From assembly GCA_947396885.1 (NCBI GenBank), contig OX377203.1, positions 6,758,001 through 6,822,000 on the forward strand: 64,000 bases of DNA, given 5' to 3'. Positions 11,146-21,200 of this stretch are shown here, piece after piece. Each line of letters begins with the position of its first letter. Within the stretch, counting starts at the first letter, position 1. This stretch comes from Heligmosomoides polygyrus polygyrus. Taxonomy: Eukaryota > Nematoda > Chromadorea > Rhabditida > Heligmosomidae. The translations under genes and the position numbers were made by a program. Below the pieces are notes generated by a model. The model was given only the letters and a program-made list of their open reading frames with translations, ran no database searches and was not told the DNA's origin.

Positions 11146-11575
11146 CGTATCTTTTGGTCCTTGGACGGAAAAGCGCAAAAAACGGGTTCCCCGTCGCTGC
11201 TCGATAGCGCTCTTCAAACTGCCAGCTTTGAAAAATAAATCCGATATTTGAGATCGGCACGGAAAGGTCTACCCAAGAAGAGAGAAATGCCCAGCGAATG
11301 TGTAAAATGTTGATTCGATGAGCTATATTCAGAATGTGACCTTTGGCTGTAATCATCCCCCAAGAGGGAGGGGGTCGGCCGCTCCGACCAGAATACATAA
11401 TAGCTAATCGAATCAACATTTCAAATATTTACTGGGCGTTTTTCTTTTCATCGGATAGATCATTCGATGCTGATTTCAGATATTGGATTTATTTTTCAAA
11501 ATTTGAAGAGCTCTATACGTAAGCAGCGGAAAAGACGCTTTTCCCGCTTTTCGGTCCAAAGACCAAAAGATACGG
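11146..11575. repeat. Foldback repeat, about 430 bp
   Basis: The left arm (CCGTATCTTTTGGTCCTTGG..GCTCTTCAAACT..AAATCCGATAT) matches the reverse complement of the right arm (GATATTGGATTTATTTTTCA..GGTCCAAAGACCAAAAGATA) over roughly 150 bp. The centre includes CCCCCAAGAGGGAGGGGG. The ORFs on either strand are by-products of the palindrome. Confidence 0.65.
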
Positions 11576-11660
11576 CAAGCATGATGGTATTTCGTCGGAC
11601 GTCGCGTGTTCTTTGAGAGGCAATCATATCCCGGAACCTTGCCCAGCCTACATCCAATGA

Positions 11661-12432
11661 CGGTACGTTGTGGTATTCAACATGGTGATGTATAAGTGTT
11701 CAACACCAGTGATACACAGGTACAAAGTGCCTGTATAGTGAATCGCGGTGCCTTCCTCCATAGTTATGAGCACGCAACCGAAATCCAATTGAAGACGTAC
11801 CCTTTCCTCCGAAACAAGAGTTCCACCCGAAAACGTTATCATATGCCCACTGCTTGCTTGCCTCTCCACGTCCATCAGTTCATCTCGCGGATCCCAATCT
11901 TCCTCTTCTTCTTCTACCACTTCCAGCTGTTCGTCTTCGTCAACTTCAAGATGACGTGCTTCGAAGTCCTTGAGTATGCTGGCCATCCGTTCGGCCAGCT
12001 TGATTCCTTCCCTCGAAGATTCCTTGTCTAAAGGTGGGCCACACTTCAGGTGAGGAGGTGGATCACCACTCGATCGTCGGTGCCATTGTTGGTGTTAGGC
12101 TCTAAAAAATCTTCAGCAGGCCTCTGATTTCCAGGTGACAGGCAGACATGAGAGAAAGAGTGTATCGATGCCGCTTAGCTTAATCTGCGTTGTCCGCACA
12201 CCTCGTTTCTCATTTGAACCACCTCCGACGTCACATCGTGGTCTCCTTTGAAAATCCGAGCAGGATGGTTTTTCACGAGGCTTTTGGTCCATGTATGGAA
12301 ACAGACTATGAGGAGCCTGTAGCCTTTACACGCTACCCGTAAGGTGCTCAGTGGTGCTTCATGCACTTTGTACCTGTGTATCACTGGTGTTGAACACTTA
12401 CACATCACCATGTTGAATACCACAACGTACCG
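11661..12432. mobile_element. DNA transposon derivative with about 75-bp inverted repeats
   Basis: CGGTACGTTGTGGTATTCAA at 11661 and its reverse complement ending at 12432 begin inverted repeats that stay nearly identical for over 70 bp (to ACACAGGTACAAAGTGC). Between them lies a minus-strand coding fragment that also occurs at 18853-19155. It looks like an internally deleted copy of a larger transposon. No target-site duplication could be identified. Confidence 0.75.
11770..12090 (-). pseudogene. Transposon-associated gene fragment (FSGG family), copy 1
   Basis: Reading leftward: [50 protein letters not shown], an acidic run, then GHMITFSGGTLVSEERVRL. The same order and wording occur on the plus strand at 18853-19155. 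One in-frame stop follows HLLT. The FSGG-type motif near the start of a longer protein recalls N-terminal DNA-binding regions of some nematode transposon proteins, but I cannot name the family with certainty. It lies inside the inverted repeats 11661-12432. Confidence 0.55.
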
Positions 12433-12489
12433 CTGAAAAAGTGCGCAGAAAACGTCTGCAAATGGTATAGACGTCAGAAGCCCCCAAAT

Positions 12490-12735
12490 CTCTATCAATC
12501 AGTTGAAATGCAAAAGTGAAGAAACGCAGAGGAGCCAAACCCCTGACCTCTCTCCACCTGCGCTCCGAGCCACTGGCTGCAGAAGCATCGCGGGTGTACA
12601 GGACCTCCGTGCTGCGCCGTATCCCATTGTGACCCCTACTCCTTGGGTTTAGCGACTTGGCAAAAAATAAACACATTTTCAAACCAATTGAGGGTGAGGA
12701 TTCTCCCTATATGACTCGCTCTCCCGTTCAGACAT
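12490..12735 (-). repeat. tRNA-derived SINE family 2 copy (minus orientation)
   Basis: On the minus strand it starts with a GAGTCATATAGGGAGAATCC block also seen at 18280 and 55100, runs through a poly-T/GCCAAGTCGC stretch, and carries a worn tRNA-like region with a B-box-like GGGGTTTGGCTCC. Diverged, with no clear duplication. Confidence 0.55.
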
Positions 12736-12740
12736 ACGCT

Positions 12741-13181
12741 TCAGACCCTTCCCTTGTATGAGTCGAGGTCGCATCTGCGCGCAGTTCCTAACCTGCCTGC
12801 CACTGCGACTGAATAACGTTCGCCCTTTTACCCTAACTAGGGTCACACCTTACGCCAATGTGAGTGTACTTTAGTAACCTGCGTTGGCCTCCTGCGCCTC
12901 ATGCCCCACCAGCTTCACGTCAGTCGCGTGATGCAATTGAGCTGGACAACACTCTGCGGCCTGTACCGATTCTCTCAACAACTCTTTCTCAACCTCGTCT
13001 ATGACACTGGCAAAATAGATAGATGTACGCATTCATATCGAACCAACAAAGAAAAGAACACAACATCCTACGAGTTATAGGCTGATCCTGTCCGGTTACC
13101 TATGGGAGTCCCCATGCGCAAGTCGCAGGTTCTGCTCGGCTCCTACTCTGGAGCATGCGCTGATGAGAGTAGTGGTCAGCC
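12741..13181 (-). CDS. Candidate small minus-strand gene, last three exons
   Basis: Three minus-strand segments with good splice borders and matching phases: 13100-13181 (LTTTLISACSRVGAEQNLRL..), 12879-13006 (VIDEVEKELLRESVQAAECC..) and 12741-12808 (AVAGRLGTARRCDLDSYKGR, TGA at 12741-12743). Acceptors read CATGTTCAG, TTTTGCCAG and TTATTCAG; donors read AG|GTAACC and AG|GTTACT. The joined tail is about 92 residues with no stop. I do not recognise the protein, and no upstream exon was found because a hairpin MITE (13259-13422) fills the next interval. Plus-strand ORFs also cross the area, so this could be coincidence or a decayed gene. Confidence 0.35.
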
Positions 13182-13258
13182 CTGAACATGCGATTATCTC
13201 CATCTCCTGCGATCCTGCGCTGTCCTGGTATCATCAGGCACAGCTGAAGACTCGACCA

Positions 13259-13422
13259 GGGGCTGGATTCATCAACAATTAAACCCGTGGGTATGCGGGG
13301 TATAAGGGGTAGTGATACGATAAGAGTCAGGTAGAGATAAGGCGAGAGTCAGAGACGCAGGCTTCACCGTGGGTATCTCTACCCCCTATACTCGCGGGTT
13401 AGTCGTTGATGAATCCGGCCCC
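13259..13422. mobile_element. Short hairpin MITE, GGGGC..GGATTCATCAAC ends
   Basis: The terminus GGGGCTGGATTCATCAACAA at 13259 and the reverse complement of GTTGATGAATCCGGCCCC at 13422 match. The subterminal sequences (CCCGTGGGTATGCGGGGTAT and TACCCCCTATACTCGCGGG) also pair. It has the same ends as the hairpin at 27469-27639. Non-coding. Confidence 0.7.
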
Positions 13423-14290
13423 AGTACTACATCGTAGGAGGCGCAGGTCATACTTGTACAGCAACTACTGACGCTACTGATGATCCAATTTACCTGTGAT
13501 TAACCGCTGAATCTCAAGCGTTGAAATCTTCAATGGAGAGGCCCTTTGGAGATTCCCAGAAGGGTCATTATTTTTGGTTAGCCTAACTTCTCACCACTCT
13601 CGTGTAAGAAGATGCGCTTCGAAGTCTCTTGGCCTGGTTTCCATCCTTTTGCTTTGTTATCGAGCTGTACACATCTACAGTACCTTTCACTGCGAAGTGG
13701 ACAAAAGCCTTCATTCGCCTCTGTCGGCTATCCACAGTCCGCTCGTGACCACTCACATGCCTTAAGCCTGCTTAAGAAATCGTTTTTTTTTGCAGTTCTT
13801 AAAAAAAAGGAAGCTTTTCCTGTAATCTTTTGTGATCAAATGATTTTGTGCTGGTCTTTAAAGAGCCAACTTTTGTTGTGTTCTTTTGCGCTTAATTGAT
13901 TTTGTATCACTTTTGGCTCAACAAATGTTCAATGTCAATTGTTCAGCTATCGGACAGACCACTCCACGCAAGCACAAATAAAAGGTTTAATTGCCCAAGT
14001 TTGAGGTCAAGCCGCTTTACGATCATCTCGTTCGACTCCGCATGGCACTCTCTCCTTCTCATTCTACTCTCAAAAAAGGCGACTGGAGAACGTACCACAT
14101 GACCCCCTTGAACTTGCAATCAGACGGTGGCAGTAGCTACCGGAGGGCGCTTCCTGTAGTCTACACAAGCAATGCTAATGGCATTTGTCCTCGTTCTTTA
14201 TTCCTTACGCTTAGACAGATAGAAGTGTTCGGATGAACATGGAGCTGAGGCAAGAGGATGCCACAGGATGGATCCTTTACTGCTCGCTCT

Positions 14291-14403
14291 GGGGCCGTAT
14301 GCTCGTGTTCCCCCGTTGGGGGAGAATCAATCAATATCAGCATATTATACCACGCCCCAATCCCCCATTGGGGGAGACTCGGGGTAGACGAGCATACGGC
14401 CCC
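14291..14403. repeat. Short hairpin repeat, GGGGCCGTATGCTCG ends
   Basis: GGGGCCGTATGCTCGT at the left is mirrored by ACGAGCATACGGCCCC at the right. Inside, CCCCCGTTGGGGGAGA and CCCCCATTGGGGGAGA add smaller hairpins. A MITE of about 113 bp with no coding content. Confidence 0.7.
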
Positions 14404-15297
14404 TGATCTGCAATGGTTGTCTCTTGTGTTGCTCTATTCACACGCCGAGAAATAACGCGCTCTATGGCCACGAGCGCGACCCGAGGCCAAAAGCTGGCAC
14501 GCGTTTCGTATTGGAAGCTGTCCTTGCTTTCCAGTCTATTTTCCGTTGTTTCTATTCTTAATCTGGAAGGTATAGATCTCAAAATAAAGGGGGAATTACT
14601 CGTTTCCGGGAGGGACTGCTTGTTATCCGAATAACTAGGCTTTCTTTGCCGTGCTTCGTTTCTGCGCCAAGTCTCGTGTAGAATGCGAAGTAGGGCTGAG
14701 ATATTATCACACAGCTTTGTAGGTCATGTATTATAGACTGCGTACTTTCAAAGGCCTAAATGACATCGTCGGATCGACCCCAATTAGACCATGAGCAAAA
14801 AAAATCTAAAAGAGATTGTCGCTTGATTACGAGCTTGGTTTTCTTCATGAATTCTTCGCGATCGTATCAAGTTCACATTTAGATCACAATCAGAATCTGC
14901 CTAGAAGTGCTCTTAAGGGCTTGTTCATGAAATGAGTGCATTTGAAGCCTTCAACTCGTCTATTCCGTTCGATATTGATCCCGACCTAAAAACGCTGTCT
15001 AACTATTTGCATTTTCTTGCAACTTAAGTTATTCACTCATGTATTGTTGCTGTTTGCTTATCTATCCGGTTCAGGGATTCTATTTCAGTTCCTTGCAGTG
15101 TGAAAAGATCAGAATTATATAGTGCTTGCGCTACTGCAGTATCCGGCATTCAGAATTGCAGAGTGGCTGCTTCGCTCAGTACATCCCTGTGCTTGGATTT
15201 CAAATCCAATGGTACGCAGCTATCCATAACGTCTGTACTTCATCTAAATTTCGACTTTATGTCGAAACTGTTCTAGGGTGCAAACTCATCTTCACAG
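14404..15297. other. Upstream region of usp-46, no feature recognised
   Basis: No repeat or exon could be supported. It should be part of the first intron or 5' region of usp-46, since the first recognised coding exon starts at 15298 without an ATG. Confidence 0.35.
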
Positions 15298-18200
15298 CTA
15301 GAACGTGAAATCAACGGGGAGCCTCATTCAGGGAACGAGCACTACTATGGACTGGTGAATGTGAGTTATTCAAGCGTTCAGATTTATTGATATTTGCTTT
15401 ATATCAGTTTGACGCTATAACTGATTATTAGGCTAATAAAATTGACTTGAAGGATCTATCCAGGTCCGGGGGGGGACATAACTAAAAAGTATTATATGTG
15501 ACAAATTCACTCAAGACTTACAGAGCGGCTCCTACAAAACAAAACCCAGGCGAAGTTATGTGTCCTCCTCATCATGTTAGATCCGTGTTGTAACATGTCA
15601 GGCAGCGGTCAGCACGCGGCATGCGGCTTCATGCGCCCTCCCCACCATGTTAGATCCTGGTTATAACATGTCATGCGACACGACTCTATTCCGTCGCTGT
15701 TTGCCCGCCGAGACGGTTGTAAACCGCGGCGACTTTTTTGTTTGTTCGTACGTTTTTGGTTTCTTTTAGGCTAGGTTTCGTTCTCTAGGAGCCGCTCGGT
15801 AAGTATTAATTCATTTTGCTGCCTAGTTTTTAGCTATGTCTCCCCCCCCCCCCCGGACTAGGATAGATCCTAATTTTGTCCATGAAGTCTGAGAAAGTTC
15901 TTAATTTCAACTGATATTTGAATGGTGTTAGCCGGTGACCCCCCCTCCCCCAATTGGACTAGCACACTTAGATAAATAATATAATAGTAACGAGTATTTC
16001 TTTGTATAGCGCATAACATGTGCAAAAAATAAATTAATGAGGACATGCCACTCTACAATGCACCATAGAATGAAACGCTTCGAGCACTTCAGCCTTTAGC
16101 AGGTTGTTTCATGCGTTATTAAAATTTGCTGTGAAAGGTTCGTCTATTTCTGCATTTTTTTACCATTGTTACAAAAGAGTTTCAATTTTTCAGCTGATAT
16201 TTGTAAAAAAAATTGTCGAGAATTGTGGGCGTTAGCACAGCCTTTGATGAAAAGAGTCCATGCTTTTCCTTTCCTACGCACGCCAAGTACCAATTCCTCA
16301 ACTTCTAAGGAATGAAATGCTTGATTGACCTGAGCGGATACAGTTCGAATCGTTTCAAAACAGGCCGAGGAGTCGGCGCCTCCTCGGGCTTATCCTCGCC
16401 CTCCTTAAAGCTCAATGGTAGCTCACATAAATGCAAAACACTTGCTGGAATTAGCACGCGGACCCAGTTTTCGATCAAATTTCGTGTCCTGGCAAATTAG
16501 ACCTCTAGGCTCGATGATGGGTTGGTTGGTTGGTAAGGTGGTACGCAAGGAAGGGCTGGCTTACCCATCGCCAGACCCACCAGCTCATAATGTAGGTCAT
16601 CTACACCCGCCCCTTTCACCTTCCTCTCAATGTTGTTCAAACATTTTATTGAACTGAATACTGCTTCACAAAGTTTATAAACTAAACAGTTATTAACTTT
16701 GCTGTTCAGTTTGGGAATACGTGCTACTGCAACTCTGTGATACAAGCGCTCTACTTCTGTCGGCCGTTTCGTGAAAAAATCTTGCAGTATAAGCAGCAGC
16801 TGAAGAAATCAGGTACGACTGCATCACATTACTGACTTCGATTTCTTTCCTGTTTTATAGACTTCTTATCATCTTTTTGTATTATAATTATGCGCTGTCA
16901 GTCTTGTTAGAATATATTTAGTACAAGTGCTTCGCGCGACTTTGCAGCGTCACTGACCTATGGAAAGTAATTTTTGTAAAACATAAAATTCGCTGTCGTC
17001 TAGGACCTGGTGCGTACTTTATCGGCATCAAGCCTGCCAGTAACGTCATTCGTTTGTTCTGCACAGTACTTCTGTCTCTCAGGTTGTTCCTCCACAACCG
17101 TTCCCATACGCAACAGCCAGCGTTTCAAATTGTCGTTGACATGTCTTCCGAAGCCAGCCCCCCCCCCTCTCGTTTCTTCTTACTGGATCTAATTTCTGGT
17201 CGCTTTTACTGACCTTCCCTCCCCCTCTTTAGTCCCCCACCTTCCTGGTTCCAACTCCTGGCCCACTTCTTTGTTTCCACTGTTGACCCCTATGGCCTCT
17301 CTCTTCTTGCGGGCGTCCATGTCCTGGTCCCTCCTCCAGGTTGTTCCTTTCTTCTTGGTCGCTCTTCTGGTTCACCCTAGAGCTCCCCCCTCACTGCGCT
17401 TCTCCACCACCCCCTTTATTGGTCCTAACATGATCACGACAGACGTCGGTGAGACGAATCAGAATCAGGACGCTTGTTGCGTGACGTAGTAGGCCCGTCT
17501 TCTGGATTCAGAGGCTCCGAAGACCCGTCTTACGAATCCAGAACCGCGCCCAGTCGCCCCTGTGTCGAGCATGAAGAGGCCATGCATATGGCAGATTCCT
17601 TGTTCCCTGTACGAATTTGCATACGGCTCCCTTCTTGTTGGTTCCCCGTCCTGGACCCGCCTCCAGGTCTCTTCTTCCAGGTACATTCCCCCATTCGGGA
17701 TCCTCCGTACTACTCTACCCCAATTAAGTAGCCCTCCCACGCTCACGACACGGCGACGGCGATCGAACTCTCATTGCGCGACATCGGTGCCACATCTTCT
17801 AAATCCGGTCTCCCTTACTGGTAATGGTTCCCCTTGCTGATCGTCCTTACTGCCCCCCCCCCTTATTGGTAACTTCCTACTGGTCCCTCTTTATTGCCTA
17901 AACACTTTTTGGTGCCACCTCCTGGCCTATTTCATTGGTCCCCCTATCGACCCCCCCCCCCCATCCCGATGCCTTCTCCAGGTCGCTCCCTCCTCCTCGC
18001 TGTCGGTCCTCTACTCTAGAAGTCCCCCTTCTACTCTTATCCCTGTAGTGGTCTTCTCATGCTAATGGTACGAAGTGGGTGACACGGCTTCTGAATCTGG
18101 ACGCTCAGAAACGCGCGTAGGTGCGGTTGTGTTAAGTAAAGGACTATGCTTCTCCTGCTGCAGCAACATCCCGCGTTCAATCGCATAATTTGCCCGCGCT

Positions 18201-21200
18201 GTAGATGATGAGGCGTATCTCACCTACAGGGGAACTGTCTGATCGGTACCCCGGAACGACAAGTACGAGTACTATAGGGAGAATCCCCGTCCTCCAAATA
18301 GTAACAGAACATGTTTTGTTTTTGCCGAATCCTTCAGGCAAACGAGTACGAGGGTGTAATGGTTAAGGGTCCGCAGAGCGAGCTCTTCACGGCAGCGCAA
18401 GATCCCGGCGTCGTGGACTGGGTGGCGCGGTGGTAGGGGGCACGCCTCATGTTCGTGAGGTCTAGGGTTCGGATCCCATGCTACGTCGTGTCTTTGCACT
18501 TTTACCATAGTATCGGATTTCCATAGAGATTTCCATATCTGAACTTGTTTTTGGAGTTTGCTACGGTAAGATGTTTTTATTACTTATTATTTGTCGACAT
18601 CTCGTAATTCACCTGCAATGTCCGAAATATTCTGACACAGGAACAACATGAAACAGCGGCCGAAAGCCAGAAAAATGCTTTAAATGCAATTTATTAGTGT
18701 CGGTGAGGTGAGTGCCCCAGTGTACTCACAGTGTAGGAGGGGACCACATGATCTTCAGATTGACATACCACCTCGATCAATATTCTCGCCTCCGTTATGC
18801 TTACAAAGTCGCGCGGTTATAACAAGCTGCTGCCGCCAAAGCTGACTCTACAATGTCTGCTAACCCTCGAGTGGTCATTCACCTTCTGACACTGAAGTGC
18901 GGATCTCCACTGGGTGCTGTTCCTTCGAGAGACGAAATGAAGCTGGCGGAAGGAATAGCAAGTATCCCACAGGATTTCGAACTGCGACAGCTAGAAATTG
19001 ACGAAATGGAGAAGTTGAAGGTAGTGGAAAAAGAGGACCAAGTGTTTCAACCAGAAGAGGATTGTGCCGGAGTCACGACACTACTAACTAGTGAAGGCAC
19101 TATCACGTTTTCGGGAGGACAGATCGTTTCGGAGGAAAAGGTTTGGCTATGCTAGAATTGTTATACTATTCAAGTTCGAGAACTGGGGAAGTGGACTGTA
19201 TCGCGATTCCAGGCTTGGGCTGCAGTGGAGTACCACTGGGCAGGAACTGTGAAGCCAAACACAAGTTCAGATATAGTAATCTCTATGGAAATCCGATACT
19301 ATGGTAAAAGTGCAAAGACACGACGTAGCATGGGATCCGAACCCTAGACCTCATGAACATGAATCGTGCCCTCCACCACTGCGCCACCCAGTCCACGACG
19401 CCGGGATCTTGCGCTGCCGTGAAGAGCTCGCTCTGCGGACCCTTAACCATTACACCCTCGTAGTCGTTTGCCTCTAGGATTCGGCAAAAACAAAACATGT
19501 TCTGTTACTATTTGGAGGACGGGGATTCTCCTTTTAGTACTCATTCTTGCCGTTCCGGCGTACCGTTCAGACAGTTCCCTTGTTAGGCTAGATCACTCGG
19601 CCGTCCCCGCTGTGGATGAGCGGCGTATCTCACTTAGGTTAGATCACTCTCTTTTATATTAGGTCGTCCCATTAGTCCCCGCCGTTTTTTTCAACGATTC
19701 ACTGCAGATTTCGCCGGCGATCTCTTGCATAGCGCTGCATAGCTTTCGAAAGAGAATGATTTGCTCTATCAGAACGTGTATTGCATTTCTTTTTCATCAT
19801 GCATTTTGTCAATTTTTGGGTGGTTGAAGTGAAAAGTGAAAAAGTGAAAAAGTAGCCATTGGCGCACTTGTTCTCTCCGCTTAGGTTTGTAATTTTTTGC
19901 GCAGTTTTTTATAGCACTTGGAAGACAATGTTCTGTACTACAAGAATATGTGTTGGTCCTATTTTCTCACTTGCCCTTTATTGATGTTTACGCCATCAAA
20001 TTGGGAATTCCGACTTTTCCGTCCGAATTTCCAAAACTCCGGTTCTGTGGTTGGATTTTTTTGCTTGGTGTTATATGTCGTTTGGAAGAGGATGTCTTGC
20101 TCAGTAAGAATTTGTGTCGCGCTTATTGGCTTACGCTGATATTCTGTCGAATATCAACAACTGAAGAAGTCGAAGGAGTTGTTGATGAAGGCGATTTTTC
20201 TCTTTTTGGCATTTTGTTGATATTCAATAGAAATCAACAAACGCGACACAAATTCTTCTAGAGCAAGACATTGTCTTTCGAATGACATATAACATCAGTC
20301 CCAAAAGTCCAAACACAGAGCAGGAGCTGTCGGCAAAAATAACCATCCTTCTTCGGACGTCCCAATTTGATGACCTAAAAATCAATAAAGGACAAATGAG
20401 CAAATAGCACTAACACATATTCTTGTAGTACAGAACACTGTCTTCCAATTGCTCGAAAAAACTGCGCAAAAAATTACAAACCTAAGCGGAGAGAACAAGT
20501 ACGCAAATGGCAACTTTTTCACTTTTTCACTTTTCACTTCAACGACCTAAAAATTGACAAAATTCGTGATGAAGAAAGAAATGCAATACATGCTCTGATA
20601 GAGCAAATCATTCTCTTTCGAAAGCTATGCAGCTCTATGCAAGAGACGGCCGGCGAAATCTGCAGTGAATCGTTGAAAAAAACGGCGAAGATTTATGGGA
20701 CAACCTAATATATAGGTGGTGATATTTTTTGACTTGTTAATAGTCCTTCAATTTGTTTTTTTTTTGTTTAATACTCTTTGTAGGATGCTAACAATCTGTT
20801 TATGCATTCTCAAAATGGTGTAGTGGTAAGACCGTATTGTCCCCTCATTATTAAATTCTCTATTCTCTTCCTCTCTTCCTTGCCTGCGACTATGGAAGCT
20901 TCTGATAGTTATAATCTAGTGACGCACTGTAAAAAAATCTGCACAAAATTTCTTCACGTTGAAATAAAATCAAGTTGCAAAGCTAGGCAGCATTGATGCT
21001 TGTTGCCAATGTGGAAATGCGCTGCGTTTCTCAATGTACTTTGGGTATTTTGATAAATAAATATTATTATATAAATAAATGGGCCATGCGGTCATGACAT
21101 TTTGAAAAGTCTGGCTTTTATTTTCTTGTTTTGTATTCAGTTAGAGGTGATTTTCACCAGCCGAGATTTTTGGATGATTTGGGGAACCGATTTTGCTCAA

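Noticed and set aside
13104..13130. Possible usp-46 start exon (MGVPMRKSQ then GT)
   Set aside because: The donor is weak, and it overlaps a better-supported minus-strand exon; the true start remains unknown.
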